A stretch of 64,000 nt of DNA from Cellulophaga lytica DSM 7489 (GCF_000190595.1 NC_015167.1:3580501-3644500); one strand, 5' to 3'. Positions 43,480-52,051 are shown, numbered from the stretch's first letter. Notes: generated by a model from the sequence alone, not told the origin. Program-made: numbers and translations.

Positions 43480-44787
43480 TTAAACTCGCGTAATTTTTGC
43501 TCCAATAGCTCTTAAACGCTCGTCTATATTTTCATAACCTCGGTCTATTTGTTCTATGTTGTGTATTGTAGAGGTTCCTTTTGCAGATAATGCAGCAATT
43601 AACAAAGATACCCCTGCTCTAATATCTGGAGACACCATTGTTGTTGCTTTTAATGTAGATTTAAAATCGTGACCAATAACTGTTGCCCTGTGCGGATCAC
43701 ACAAAATAACTTTTGCTCCCATATCTAGTAATTTATCTACAAAAAACAAACGGCTTTCAAACATTTTTTGGTGTATTAACACTTCACCTCTTGCCTGTGT
43801 AGCTACAACTAATATAATACTTAACAAATCTGGTGTTAAGCCTGGCCAAGGTGCATCTGCAATTGTTAAAATAGAACCATCTATATAATTTTGTATTTCA
43901 TACCCATCTTTATGCTCTGGTATATAAATATCATCACCTTTACGTTCTAGTGTAATACCTAATTTTCTAAATACAGTTGGTATTTGCCCAAGATCATCCC
44001 AACTAACATTTTTAATAGTAAGCTCACTTTTTGTCATAGCAGCAAGACCAATCCAGCTACCAATTTCAATCATATCTGGTAACATTCTGTGTTCTGTACC
44101 TCCAAGCTCATCTACACCTTCAATAACCAATAAATTAGAGCCTACACCTGTAATTTTTGCCCCCATACGGTTAAGCATTTTACATAGCTGTTGTAAATAT
44201 GGTTCACAGGCTGCGTTGTATATTGTAGTTGTTCCTTCTGCTAAAACAGCTGCCATTACTATGTTTGCTGTTCCTGTTACAGAGGCTTCATCTAAAAGCA
44301 TGTAAGTACCTTTTAACTTATCTGCCTCTACTCCGTAAAAATACTCTTCTTTATTGTATCTAAATTTAGCGCCTAGGTTAATAAAACCTTCAAAATGCGT
44401 ATCTAATCTTCTACGGCCAATTTTATCTCCGCCTGGCTTTGGTATGTATCCTTTACCAAAACGTGCTAATAACGGCCCAACAAGCATAATAGAACCACGT
44501 AAACCACGACCATCTTCCTTAAATTGGTCTGACTGTAAGTAATCTAAATTTACATCATCTGCCTTAAAGGTGTAAGATCCTTTACCTCTTTTCTGGATTT
44601 TCACACCCAAATCTTCTAATAAAGCTATAAGTTTATTTACATCTACAATATCTGGTATGTTATTAATTTGCACCTCTTCTGGTGTTAATAATACCGCACA
44701 TAGTATTTGTAATGCTTCGTTTTTTGCTCCTTGCGGAGTAATTTCTCCTTGCAGACGTTGACCGCCTTCAATTTTAAATGTCCCCAT
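43480..44787 (-). CDS. murA: UDP-N-acetylglucosamine 1-carboxyvinyltransferase MurA, Asp variant
   Basis: 435 residues with the inside-out alpha/beta barrel of EPSP-type transferases: GAKNEALQ (Lys22, Asn23), LARFGKGYIPKPGG, and DIRAGVSLLIAAL. MurA transfers enolpyruvate from PEP to UDP-GlcNAc, the first committed step of peptidoglycan synthesis. In the mobile loop, the position of the Escherichia coli Cys115 is Asp121 (GGDKIGRRRLD instead of GGCTIGARPVD). This residue is the fosfomycin target, so the enzyme should be intrinsically insensitive. The gene follows the DUF4290 gene by 15 bp on the minus strand. Confidence 0.95.
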   Translation of the reverse strand: MGTFKIEGGQRLQGEITPQGAKNEALQILCAVLLTPEEVQINNIPDIVDVNKLIALLEDLGVKIQKRGKGSYTFKADDVNLDYLQSDQFKEDGRGLRGSIMLVGPLLARFGKGYIPKPGGDKIGRRRLDTHFEGFINLGAKFRYNKEEYFYGVEADKLKGTYMLLDEASVTGTANIVMAAVLAEGTTTIYNAACEPYLQQLCKMLNRMGAKITGVGSNLLVIEGVDELGGTEHRMLPDMIEIGSWIGLAAMTKSELTIKNVSWDDLGQIPTVFRKLGITLERKGDDIYIPEHKDGYEIQNYIDGSILTIADAPWPGLTPDLLSIILVVATQARGEVLIHQKMFESRLFFVDKLLDMGAKVILCDPHRATVIGHDFKSTLKATTMVSPDIRAGVSLLIAALSAKGTSTIHNIEQIDRGYENIDERLRAIGAKITRV

Positions 44788-44802
44788 TAAAGACTATATT
44801 AT

Positions 44803-45462
44803 TTAGTACCGTTTTTTACCTCGGTTGTTGTTATTTCTCTGATTATTTTTTCCGTTTGTATATCTAGTGTTAGATTTTGCAACCCTATTCTTTAAAAACT
44901 GACCACTATCTGTTAGTGTTTCATTTTTTGCTGCTAAATCTATTCTGCCATTACTTAACTCATATAAATGATTAAAAATAGCACTATCATCTACAACATC
45001 TTTATTCCAATTTAGGTAGCACTTTTTCATGTGATTAGCAATTGCATACTCTAAACCATCTCTCATATCTCCTTTTTCCCATTCTACAGCAACATCTATC
45101 ATACGCTTAATGTTATTACCGTAAAATCTGTATTTCGGAAAGTTTTGAGGATATTCTAATGGTTCTGGACGCTCTTGCAACATTTCCTTTGTTGTTATTG
45201 GAAAAGGAGATTCTACGTCTAATTTAAAATCTGACATTATAAATAACTGATCCCAAAGCTTATGCTGAAAATCTGGCACATCTCTAAGGTGAGGCTGCAA
45301 ATTACCCATAACGCTAATTATAGCTTTAGCCACTTTGTTGCGTTCTTCTGCATCTTCTATAGATACTGCGTAGTCTACCATTTTTTGAAAATGACGACCA
45401 TATTCTGGAATAATGAGCTGGTCTCGCTCAGTATTATACTGTAAGTTTTCTACTAAATTCAA
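44803..45462 (-). CDS. DUF4290 domain protein
   Basis: 219 residues. The DUF4290 region (~1-165) has NLQYNTERDQLIIPEYGRHFQKM, LRDVPDFQHKLWDQLFIMS and YPQNFPKYRFYGNNIKRMID. The tail from ~180 is Asn/Arg/Lys-rich (TRYTNGKNNQRNNNNRGKKRY) and probably disordered, suggesting binding to RNA or an acidic surface. The family is found mostly in Bacteroidota next to murA, as here, so a cell-wall or division link is likely though undefined. It should be cotranscribed with murA. Confidence 0.88.
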   Translation of the reverse strand: MNLVENLQYNTERDQLIIPEYGRHFQKMVDYAVSIEDAEERNKVAKAIISVMGNLQPHLRDVPDFQHKLWDQLFIMSDFKLDVESPFPITTKEMLQERPEPLEYPQNFPKYRFYGNNIKRMIDVAVEWEKGDMRDGLEYAIANHMKKCYLNWNKDVVDDSAIFNHLYELSNGRIDLAAKNETLTDSGQFLKNRVAKSNTRYTNGKNNQRNNNNRGKKRY

Positions 45463-45565
45463 ACTAAAAAAGATTTATGCTAATTTATATTCTAAACGTG
45501 AAGTTATACGCTTAGGTTCTGCAAAGTACTAAAATAAATAAAACAAACACCATTTATAGGTGGTT

Positions 45566-45853
45566 TTATAAAGATATTACTCCTTTTATTTTACCAACTT
45601 CTTTATATTTTGCTATAACAGCATCCGGATTTTTTAAATTCACAGTTACAGAAACGCTTGTATATTTACCGTTTTTAGACTTTTTAGACTCTATAACTGC
45701 TCCTGTATTATTAAAAACTTCTTCTATTTGCTTAAATTTTTCTACATCTGTAGGAATAATAAATTTATACAGGTAATTAGATGGCCAACTGTTGTTTAAC
45801 TCTAGTTGTTCCTTTAACCTTGCATAAAATTCTTCTGGATTATCCTTGTTCAT
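45566..45853 (-). CDS. DUF493 family protein
   Basis: 95 residues matching DUF493/YbeD from end to end: EEFYARLKEQLE, YLYKFIIPTDVEKF, and SKNGKYTSVSVTVNLKNPDAVIAKY. The fold is ACT-like ferredoxin alpha/beta and may bind a small ligand or a partner enzyme; in proteobacteria YbeD is linked to lipoate metabolism, but no such genes are near here. A TATATTTG -7 element lies at 45874-45867 on the minus strand. Confidence 0.87.
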   Translation of the reverse strand: MNKDNPEEFYARLKEQLELNNSWPSNYLYKFIIPTDVEKFKQIEEVFNNTGAVIESKKSKNGKYTSVSVTVNLKNPDAVIAKYKEVGKIKGVISL

Positions 45854-45901
45854 ACTTTATTTTTTACAAATATAATGTAATACTGTATTTTATACTACTT
45901 T

Positions 45902-45930
45902 TTGTGTAGTTCCTATTTTAGTTATCTTTG
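45902..45930 (+). promoter_or_regulatory. promoter of the NadR-like ATPase-recQ-fmt unit
   Basis: TTG at 45902-45904, 18-nt spacer and TATCTTTG at 45923-45930 give a consensus promoter 18 bp before the TTG start codon at 45949. Confidence 0.8.
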
Positions 45931-45948
45931 TAACATTAATTTTGCATA

Positions 45949-46491
45949 TTGAAACCAAAAAAGATAGTTATTACAGGCGGTCCTAGTACAGGAAAAACAA
46001 CAGTTATTAATAAAATAGATGCCCTTGGGTATACTTGTTTACATGAAATATCTAGAGATGTTACCTTAGCTGCCAGAGAAGAAGGTATTACGCAACTTTT
46101 TTTAACTAATCCTTTATTATTTAGTGATAAGTTGTTAGAAGGGCGCATAAAACAATACCAAAATGCCAATGAGCTAAACAAGGATATTGTTTTTCTTGAT
46201 CGTGGTGTACCAGACGTTGTTGCTTATTTAAACGGAACAGACATTGCTTATGGTGATAATTACAACCAAGCTTGTACAAATACAAAATATGATGTTGTTT
46301 TTATATTTCCGCCTTGGGAAGAAATTCACTCTAACGACAATGAAAGGTATGAGGATTTTGAAGAAGCTAAAAGGCTGCATAATTTGTTAGATAAAACATA
46401 TAGAGATTTTGGCTACACTCCTATTATTGTACCAACAGGTACTGTAGAAGAGCGTACTAATTTTATTTTAAAAACTCTAAATATTAGCTAG
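45949..46491 (+). CDS. AAA_28 / NadR-like P-loop ATPase
   Basis: 180 residues from a TTG start at 45949; this start keeps the first strand KPKKIVITGGPSTGKTT whose Walker A loop is residues 10-17. DRGVPDVVAYL is the Walker B-type segment, and FPPWEEIHSNDNERYEDFEEA with HNLLDKTYRDFG matches the lid and C-terminal helices of the AAA_28 family. Relatives include the kinase part of NadR (nicotinamide riboside kinase), so a nucleoside or nucleotide kinase is plausible but not proven. The recQ GTG overlaps its stop codon by 1 bp. Confidence 0.82.
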   Translation: MKPKKIVITGGPSTGKTTVINKIDALGYTCLHEISRDVTLAAREEGITQLFLTNPLLFSDKLLEGRIKQYQNANELNKDIVFLDRGVPDVVAYLNGTDIAYGDNYNQACTNTKYDVVFIFPPWEEIHSNDNERYEDFEEAKRLHNLLDKTYRDFGYTPIIVPTGTVEERTNFILKTLNIS

Positions 46492-48389
46492 TGCATAAGA
46501 GTCCGCAAGATATTTTACAACAATACTGGGGCTATGCCAGCTTTAGGGGCTCGCAACAAAAAATAATTACTGCTGTTTTAGAGCAAAAAGATGTTTTAGC
46601 TTTATTACCTACCGGAGGAGGAAAATCTGTTTGCTACCAAGTACCCGCTCTATTACAAGAGGGCATTTGCATTGTAGTATCTCCCTTAATTGCTTTAATT
46701 GAAGACCAAGTAAATAGCTTAAAAGATAAAGGCATAAAGGCATTGGCACTTACCGGAGGTATTTCTTTTGAAGAGGTAAACAACCTTTTAGATAATTGCG
46801 TTTTTGGCAACTACAAATTTTTGTACTTATCACCAGAGCGTTTACAACAAGACTTGGTTAAAGAGCGCTTACAACAAATGAATGTAAACCTCATTGCAAT
46901 TGATGAGGCACATTGTATTTCTCAATGGGGAAACGATTTTAGGCCTGCATACCAAAATTGTAGTACACTAAGAGACATTTTTCCTATTGTACCAGTTATT
47001 GCTTTAACTGCTACAGCTACTAAAAAAGTAGCATTAGATATTACAGAAAATCTTCAGTTTAGAAACTCTTTAACTATAAAAGATTCTTTCTCTAGAGATA
47101 ATATTACATATAAGGTTTTATGGACAGAGGATAAAATGTACCAATTAAAACAACTTTGTGCACAAACCAATAATAGTGCTATTGTGTATGTTAGAACCAG
47201 AAGATTAGCAGAACAAATATCTAACTACCTAAACACAAACGGATTTGCTACTACTTTTTTTCACGGTGGTGTTCCTAAAAAAGATAAAAAAACAGTACTA
47301 AATAACTGGCTAAATAATACTACCAAAATTATAGTAGCTACCAATGCTTTTGGTATGGGTATAGATAAACCAGATGTTCGTTTGGTTGTACACTACCAAA
47401 TTCCAGATAGTATAGAAAATTATTACCAAGAAGCTGGTAGAGCTGGTAGAGACCAACAAGAGTCTAGTGCTATTTTACTTTTAAACAAAGAAGATGAAAA
47501 CCAGGTTAAACAACAATTTTTAAGTGTTTTACCAAATATTGCTTTTTTAAAACACCTATATAATAAGTTAAACAACTATTTTCAGATATCATATGGTGAG
47601 GATACACAACAGACTTTTCAATTAAACTTTAATAATTTTTGCAATACATATAAGTTAAAAGGAATGCTAACTTATAATGCACTAAAAATATTAGATCAAC
47701 ACTCCGTAATATCATTAGTAGAAAACTACAATAAACAAGCCACTGTACAATTTATAGCTAATAAGCCTACACTTAACCAATACCTAAGTACCCACCACAA
47801 ACTTGTACCAATTATACAAGCGTTATTAAGAACCTATGGTGGTATTTTTGAGTATCCTATTAAAATTAACACCTCTTTACTAGCTAAAAAAATTACAGTT
47901 GATGAGAATACAATTCTTCAAGCATTAGAAAAGCTTCAAAAAGATGAAATTGTAAATTACACTGCACAAAATAGCGATTTAGAACTTACATTTTTAGTTC
48001 CTAGAGAAGATGACCAAACAATTAATTCATTCTCTAAAAAAGTAAAAGAATTACAACAGGTTAAAATAAATAATATTGATGCTATACTGCAGTACATTAA
48101 TAATGATAAAATTTGCAGAAATGTACAACTACTAGCCTATTTTGGTGAAAAAAAAGAAAAATGCGGCAAGTGCGATGTGTGTATTAGTAAAGGCCCCAGC
48201 ACTAGCAATAGTATTTTAGAGCTCATAACATCAGAAATAATAGATAAACTAAAAAATAACAATTTAAGTTCTAGAGAATTAATACAATTATTGCCTTACA
48301 GACAAGAAACAGTTTTAGAAGCTTTACAACTTTTATTAGAAGATAACAAAATAGATATTAACACAGAAAATAAATATACCCTACAATAA
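46491..48389 (+). CDS. recQ: RecQ family ATP-dependent DNA helicase
   Basis: 632 residues from a GTG start that overlaps the previous stop. RecA-like motor motifs are motif I LPTGGGKSVCYQVP (~40-53), motif II DEAHCISQWGNDFRP, motif III LTATAT, and motif VI QEAGRAGRDQQES. A zinc-binding region has CRNVQLLAYFGEKKEKCGKCDVC. The RQC winged helix is divergent and the HRDC domain is absent, so it is the shorter Bacteroidota RecQ type. It should unwind DNA 3' to 5' in recombination repair. It is 1 bp before fmt. Confidence 0.95.
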   Translation: MHKSPQDILQQYWGYASFRGSQQKIITAVLEQKDVLALLPTGGGKSVCYQVPALLQEGICIVVSPLIALIEDQVNSLKDKGIKALALTGGISFEEVNNLLDNCVFGNYKFLYLSPERLQQDLVKERLQQMNVNLIAIDEAHCISQWGNDFRPAYQNCSTLRDIFPIVPVIALTATATKKVALDITENLQFRNSLTIKDSFSRDNITYKVLWTEDKMYQLKQLCAQTNNSAIVYVRTRRLAEQISNYLNTNGFATTFFHGGVPKKDKKTVLNNWLNNTTKIIVATNAFGMGIDKPDVRLVVHYQIPDSIENYYQEAGRAGRDQQESSAILLLNKEDENQVKQQFLSVLPNIAFLKHLYNKLNNYFQISYGEDTQQTFQLNFNNFCNTYKLKGMLTYNALKILDQHSVISLVENYNKQATVQFIANKPTLNQYLSTHHKLVPIIQALLRTYGGIFEYPIKINTSLLAKKITVDENTILQALEKLQKDEIVNYTAQNSDLELTFLVPREDDQTINSFSKKVKELQQVKINNIDAILQYINNDKICRNVQLLAYFGEKKEKCGKCDVCISKGPSTSNSILELITSEIIDKLKNNNLSSRELIQLLPYRQETVLEALQLLLEDNKIDINTENKYTLQ

Positions 48390-48390
48390 T

Positions 48391-49338
48391 ATGAGTAATT
48401 TACGTATTGTTTTTATGGGAACGCCAGACTTTGCCGTTACCATTTTAAATAGTTTAATACAACACAAATACAATGTGGTTGGTGTAATTACAGCTCCAGA
48501 CAAGCCAGCTGGGCGTGGTAGAAAAATACACACTTCTGCAGTAAAACAATATGCAGAGAAAAACAACCTTACTATTTTACAACCTACAAACCTAAAGGCC
48601 CCTGCTTTTATAGAAGAATTAAAAGCTCTTGAGGCTAACTTACAAATTGTTGTTGCATTTAGGATGTTACCTAAAGTGGTTTGGCAAATGCCTAAATATG
48701 GCACATTTAATTTGCACGCTTCTTTATTACCACAATACCGCGGTGCCGCTCCTATTAATTGGGCTATTATAAACGGGGAAACAGAAACTGGTGTTACTAC
48801 TTTTTTTATAGATGATAAAATTGACACAGGAGAAACTATTCTACATAAAAAAACAAACATTTCTGCTACTGAAAATGCAGGCGCATTGCACGACAAGCTT
48901 ATGCATTTAGGAGCAGAACTTGTTATAGAAACTGTAGAGTTAATAGAAAAAGAAGAAGTAACTACAAAAAAGCAAGAAGAAAATAGCAATTTAAAATTAG
49001 CTTACAAGATACATAAAGACACCTGTAAAATAGATTGGACAGCAGATGCCACAAAAACCTACAACTTAATAAGAGGTCTTAGTCCTTACCCTGCAGCTTG
49101 GACTACTTTATATAATAATCATAGTAAAATAGATTTAAAAATTTACACTACAGAATTAATAGAAGAAACACATAACCTAAACCCCGGAAAATTAGTTTTT
49201 GATAAAAAAACTATAAAAGTAGCCGTACCTAATGGGTACATAAAATTGTTAGAAATACAGCTTTCTGGTAAGCGAAGAATGAAAACTAGCGATGTTTTAA
49301 ACGGTTTACAATTAAAAGAAACCGCATATTTAGACTAG
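48391..49338 (+). CDS. fmt: methionyl-tRNA formyltransferase
   Basis: 315 residues with the formyltransferase catalytic segment GTFNLHASLLPQYRGAAPINWAIINGETETGVTTF (Asn, His and the SLLP loop) and a C-terminal OB-like domain from ~205. It formylates the initiator Met-tRNA with 10-formyl-THF, enabling initiation. The start ATG is 1 bp after recQ. The neighbourhood recQ-fmt-HU is a common Flavobacteriia arrangement. No terminator hairpin follows; the HU gene has its own promoter. Confidence 0.96.
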   Translation: MSNLRIVFMGTPDFAVTILNSLIQHKYNVVGVITAPDKPAGRGRKIHTSAVKQYAEKNNLTILQPTNLKAPAFIEELKALEANLQIVVAFRMLPKVVWQMPKYGTFNLHASLLPQYRGAAPINWAIINGETETGVTTFFIDDKIDTGETILHKKTNISATENAGALHDKLMHLGAELVIETVELIEKEEVTTKKQEENSNLKLAYKIHKDTCKIDWTADATKTYNLIRGLSPYPAAWTTLYNNHSKIDLKIYTTELIEETHNLNPGKLVFDKKTIKVAVPNGYIKLLEIQLSGKRRMKTSDVLNGLQLKETAYLD

Positions 49339-49437
49339 CTAAGCCCATTTTTAACATAAAAAGACGTAGAAAAAGCCCTACTTTATTAACAAACAGTCTT
49401 AGTTATTAACAAAATGATGCATTTCCCTGCAATTTAC

Positions 49438-49467
49438 TTGCGTTAACGTTAAATCCATATAAATTTG
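49438..49467 (+). promoter_or_regulatory. promoter of the HU gene
   Basis: TTG at 49438-49440, exactly 19-nt spacer and TAAATTTG at 49460-49467. This is the closest match to the flavobacterial consensus in the window, fitting a highly expressed gene. The leader of ~42 nt ends in an AATTTAATTTAATT stretch before the ATG. Confidence 0.85.
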
Positions 49468-49514
49468 TTAGTAGAATATAAGTTATTAAAAACAACAATT
49501 AATTTAATTTAATT

Positions 49515-49787
49515 ATGAACAAAACAGAATTAATCGATGCTATGGCAGCTGACGCTGGCATCACTAAAGCAGCAGCAAAAAAAGCATTAGAATCTTTTTT
49601 AGGAAACGTAGAAGGATCACTTAAAAAAGGTGACAGAGTTTCTTTAGTTGGTTTTGGATCTTGGTCTGTGACTAGAAGAGAAGCAAGAGACGGTAGAAAC
49701 CCACAGACTGGTAAAACTATCAAGATTGCAGCTAAAAACGTTGTTAAATTTAAAGCAGGTACTGAGTTAAGCAACTCTGTAAACTAA
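49515..49787 (+). CDS. hup: HU family DNA-binding protein
   Basis: 90 residues with the HU dimer fold: NKTELIDAMAADAGITKAAAKKAL helices and the signature GFGSWSVTRREARDGRNPQTGKTIKI leading into the DNA-grasping arm with the Pro that kinks DNA. HU bends and compacts chromosomal DNA. It has a strong consensus promoter and a strong terminator, so it is monocistronic and abundant. Confidence 0.97.
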   Translation: MNKTELIDAMAADAGITKAAAKKALESFLGNVEGSLKKGDRVSLVGFGSWSVTRREARDGRNPQTGKTIKIAAKNVVKFKAGTELSNSVN

Positions 49788-49807
49788 GCTTTACTTTTGT
49801 AAAATAT

Positions 49808-49840
49808 AAAAGCGCTTCTACCTGTAGAAGCGCTTTTTTT
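49808..49840 (+). terminator. terminator of the HU gene
   Basis: A perfect 13-bp stem (49808-49820 with 49825-49837), tetraloop CCTG and T tract, 21 bp after the HU stop codon. Confidence 0.93.
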
Positions 49841-49900
49841 GTGTGGTTACCTTTTATATCTCATAAAAATTATTTAATTTAATTGAATAAACACTATAAT

Positions 49901-50461
49901 ATGCCAATAAACCAACCACAAAAAGGAAACCTCCTTATAGCAGAACCATCACTAACTGGTGATGTTTCTTTTAATAGGTCTATAGTATTATTAGCAGAAC
50001 ACAATAATGATGGCTCTGTAGGCTTTATTCTAAACAAGCCTTTAGAATATACCATTAATGACCTTGTAGATGATATAAAACCCTCTTTTAGAGTTTATAA
50101 CGGCGGCCCCGTAGAACAAGACAACCTTTACTTTATACATAAGGTACCAGACCTTATAGAAGGCAGTATAGAAATATCTAATGGTATTTTTTGGGGTGGT
50201 GACTTCCAAAAAATTGTTGGTTTAATCAACAACAACATTATTACCCAAAATGATATTCGTTTTTTCTTAGGATATTCTGGTTGGGATTCTATGCAATTAG
50301 ACTATGAGTTAACGTCAAAATCTTGGATAATTGCCACAAACGAGCACAAAAGTCTAATTTTAGAAAAATGCACCAATAACCTATGGAAAGAAAAAATGGA
50401 CCAATTAGGAGGTGATTACCTTTTATGGTCTAATGCTCCAGAAAACCCTGCTTTAAACTAA
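49901..50461 (+). CDS. YqgE/AlgH family protein (UPF0301)
   Basis: 186 residues from the ATG at 49901, the family's usual length; a TTG 18 bp upstream is in frame but less likely. The family signature is visible: KGNLLIAEPSLTGDVSFNRSIVLLAEH, GSVGFILNKPLE and FFLGYSGWDSMQLDYEL. The biochemical role of UPF0301 is not settled. The gene ends in a 4-bp overlap with the 3' end of the convergent aminotransferase gene. Confidence 0.9.
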   Translation: MPINQPQKGNLLIAEPSLTGDVSFNRSIVLLAEHNNDGSVGFILNKPLEYTINDLVDDIKPSFRVYNGGPVEQDNLYFIHKVPDLIEGSIEISNGIFWGGDFQKIVGLINNNIITQNDIRFFLGYSGWDSMQLDYELTSKSWIIATNEHKSLILEKCTNNLWKEKMDQLGGDYLLWSNAPENPALN

Positions 50462-51303
50462 GACAACCTAGCTATTGCATTTAGTTTTCCTAATAAATCT
50501 TTAGCAACAGTATTAGCGTATTCTTTTTTCCTGTATTTTGTAATGGATTGTATGCCTGTAATTGCATTTGTTACAAACAACTCATCTGCTTTTTGCAGTT
50601 CAAAAGGAGATATAGATGCTTCTTCAAGCGTATAATTCTCTAATTTCTCTAAACTTGCAATTAATTTTTTACGTGTAATACCATTTAAACAACCATCTTT
50701 TAGTGGTGGTGTTTTTATTGTATTTCCTTTAACTAAAAACAAATTACCATTTAAAGCCTCTACAACTTGTTTTTGGTTGTTAAGTAACAAACAGTTGTTA
50801 TAACCATTTTCCTTAGCGTAAATGCTACCTAAAACGTTTATAAGTTTGTTGTTAGACTTTAATGTAGACAATAAACCTGTATTTACATAATGATCTTTAA
50901 AAAGCTCTACCTCATAATGCTCATTAGAGTGTACATAAAAAGCATTTTCTAATACTTTTGCTTCTATAATAAAACTAACATTATTAGAATTTGGCAAGTA
51001 CAAACCTCCATTGTTTCTAAAAACCGTTAATCGTATACGCAAAGCTTCATTTTGTACATTACTAGCTTCAATAGTATTTAAAATTTGTTCTTCTAAATAC
51101 TCCATTGTAAAATTCATTGGTATTTCCATACGCAAAATACGCATAGAAGCCATTAAGCGTAAATAATGATCTTCCCAAAAATAAATTTTTCCATTTACAA
51201 CACGTAAACTTTCAAACAATGAGTCGCCATAACGCAATCCTCTGTTTTCTTCATTTAAAAATAAAGTATTGTTTTCTACTAGTTCTCCGTTAAAATTTAT
51301 CAT
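50458..51303 (-). CDS. aminotransferase class IV
   Basis: 281 residues with the fold-type IV PLP signature: FNGELVENNTLFLNEENRGLRYGDSLFESLRV, the Schiff-base lysine in STLKSNNKLINVLGSIYA, and the phosphate-binding LNGITRKKLIASLEK with FVTNAITGIQSI. Members include branched-chain aminotransferase, D-alanine aminotransferase and aminodeoxychorismate lyase. The short length and lack of a BCAT signature favour the last two types, without a decision. A terminator-like hairpin (51304-51331) lies just before its ATG, probably ending the START-like gene. Confidence 0.86.
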   Translation of the reverse strand: MINFNGELVENNTLFLNEENRGLRYGDSLFESLRVVNGKIYFWEDHYLRLMASMRILRMEIPMNFTMEYLEEQILNTIEASNVQNEALRIRLTVFRNNGGLYLPNSNNVSFIIEAKVLENAFYVHSNEHYEVELFKDHYVNTGLLSTLKSNNKLINVLGSIYAKENGYNNCLLLNNQKQVVEALNGNLFLVKGNTIKTPPLKDGCLNGITRKKLIASLEKLENYTLEEASISPFELQKADELFVTNAITGIQSITKYRKKEYANTVAKDLLGKLNAIARLS

Positions 51304-51331
51304 AAAAAAAGCCTTGAAAAAAATTCAAGGC
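51304..51331 (-). terminator. terminator of the START-like gene
   Basis: On the minus strand an 8-bp stem (plus arms 51311-51318 and 51324-51331) with 5-nt loop is followed by seven T residues. It stands between the START-like gene and the aminotransferase gene, whose ATG is next to the T tract. A TATCTTTG -7 element (51339-51332) sits directly upstream of the hairpin. Confidence 0.7.
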
Positions 51332-51357
51332 CAAAGATATTGTTTATTTCATAATTT

Positions 51358-51741
51358 CTAGGCAGATCCTAAGACTTGTTTTAAACTAGAAATTTGATTT
51401 GTCCATAATAATTTACCTTCCTCTACTTCATCTTCCTCAGCAAAGTCAGAAATAAATAAAGACACGTCTGATGTAATATCATCTACCTTAATACGAAGTT
51501 CAAAATAACAATCATCATCGTCATCTTCCCAAGCAAAACGAATAAATTCATCACTTTTTTTCTTTAATAAATTAGCAACTTCTTCAGATCCGTCCCAAAT
51601 AAATGTAAATTTTTCTCCTCTTGAGTTAACGTTGTCTGCAAACCATTCTGATAAGCCAGATGGTGTAGATATATATTGGTAAAGCATTTGTGGTGAGGAT
51701 TGTATCACAAACTCTAGTTCATAGTTAATTTTATCGCTCAT
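51358..51741 (-). CDS. START-like domain protein
   Basis: 127 residues from the ATG at 51741; a TTG at 51765 would add 8 residues. The fold is a single SRPBCC/START-like barrel: ELEFVIQSSPQMLYQYISTPSGLSEWFAD followed by FTFIWDGSEE, FIRFAWEDDDDDCYFELRI and an acidic central stretch (DFAEEDEVEEGKLLW). This small protein is conserved in Bacteroidota. Function is unknown; the hydrophobic cavity could bind lipid. It is divergent from tRNA-Met across a region with a 24-bp palindrome. Confidence 0.85.
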   Translation of the reverse strand: MSDKINYELEFVIQSSPQMLYQYISTPSGLSEWFADNVNSRGEKFTFIWDGSEEVANLLKKKSDEFIRFAWEDDDDDCYFELRIKVDDITSDVSLFISDFAEEDEVEEGKLLWTNQISSLKQVLGSA

Positions 51742-51811
51742 TCTCGTAATGTTTAGAAAAGGCAATATATATATTTCTGTATGATAAAAAAACTAAAACA
51801 GCTATAATATT

Positions 51812-51835
51812 TTTATCAAAATTAATTTTGATAAA
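51812..51835. repeat. 24-bp perfect palindrome between the START-like gene and tRNA-Met
   Basis: The sequence 51812-51835 is identical to its reverse complement, with a TTAA centre flanked by CAAAA and TTTTG. Its right half supplies the TTG of the tRNA-Met promoter and its left half supplies CAA for the opposite strand. It therefore can act as a shared -33 region or as an operator that controls both directions. Confidence 0.6.
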
Positions 51836-51858
51836 CAGAAAAAAGATATATATATTTG
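51828..51858 (+). promoter_or_regulatory. promoter of tRNA-Met
   Basis: TTG at 51828-51830, 20-nt spacer and TATATTTG at 51851-51858 match the flavobacterial consensus. The tRNA begins 22 bp after the -7 element. Confidence 0.8.
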
Positions 51859-51879
51859 CACCCGTTAAAAAAAACACCT

Positions 51880-51953
51880 GGCGAGGTAGCTCAGTTGGTT
51901 AGAGCGTCGGATTCATAACCCGGAGGTCACGAGTTCAACTCTCGTTCTCGCTA
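51880..51953 (+). tRNA. tRNA-Met (CAT), elongator type, used as an integration site
   Basis: A full cloverleaf: acceptor GGCGAGG paired to the 3' strand with G-T pairs at both ends, D arm TAGCTCAGTTGGTTAGAGC, anticodon loop TTCATAA (anticodon 51914-51916, CAT) and T loop TTCAACT. The base-paired first nucleotide rules out initiator tRNA. The closing pair of the anticodon stem is A-C by my alignment. The 3' 44 bp (51911-51954) recur exactly at 54184-54227, so this tRNA is the attachment site of the downstream island and its 3' half now comes from the element side. Confidence 0.95.
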
Positions 51954-51954
51954 C
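51911..51954 (+). repeat. attL: 44-bp direct repeat inside tRNA-Met
   Basis: From the anticodon arm through the 3' end of the tRNA plus one base, this segment is identical to 54184-54227. Flanking bases differ on both sides. Tyrosine recombinases typically cross over at an anticodon or T arm and leave such a duplication, with the tRNA kept functional on one side. Confidence 0.92.
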
Positions 51955-51958
51955 TAAA

Positions 51959-51986
51959 CAAAACCCCCTAAATACAGGGGGTTTTG
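51959..51986 (+). terminator. element-borne terminator placed after tRNA-Met
   Basis: A perfect 11-bp stem with a C5/G5 core (51959-51969 with 51976-51986) and 6-nt loop lies 5 bp after the tRNA. It is part of the inserted DNA, so the element restores transcription termination of the tRNA it splits from its native terminator. Confidence 0.88.
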
Positions 51987-52027
51987 CTTTATATGACCTT
52001 TCGGGATAAACTATCAAAAAAGGAAAA

Positions 52028-52051
52028 CAGCACCCAAAAGAGTACCCAAAT
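52028..52051 (+). repeat. left arm-type tandem repeat
   Basis: Two adjacent 12-bp units: CAGCACCCAAAA (52028-52039) and GAGTACCCAAAT (52040-52051). They begin 73 bp inside attL. The same unit occurs twice at the right end in the same orientation. This resembles arm-type integrase-binding sites of tyrosine recombinase attP sites. Confidence 0.75.
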
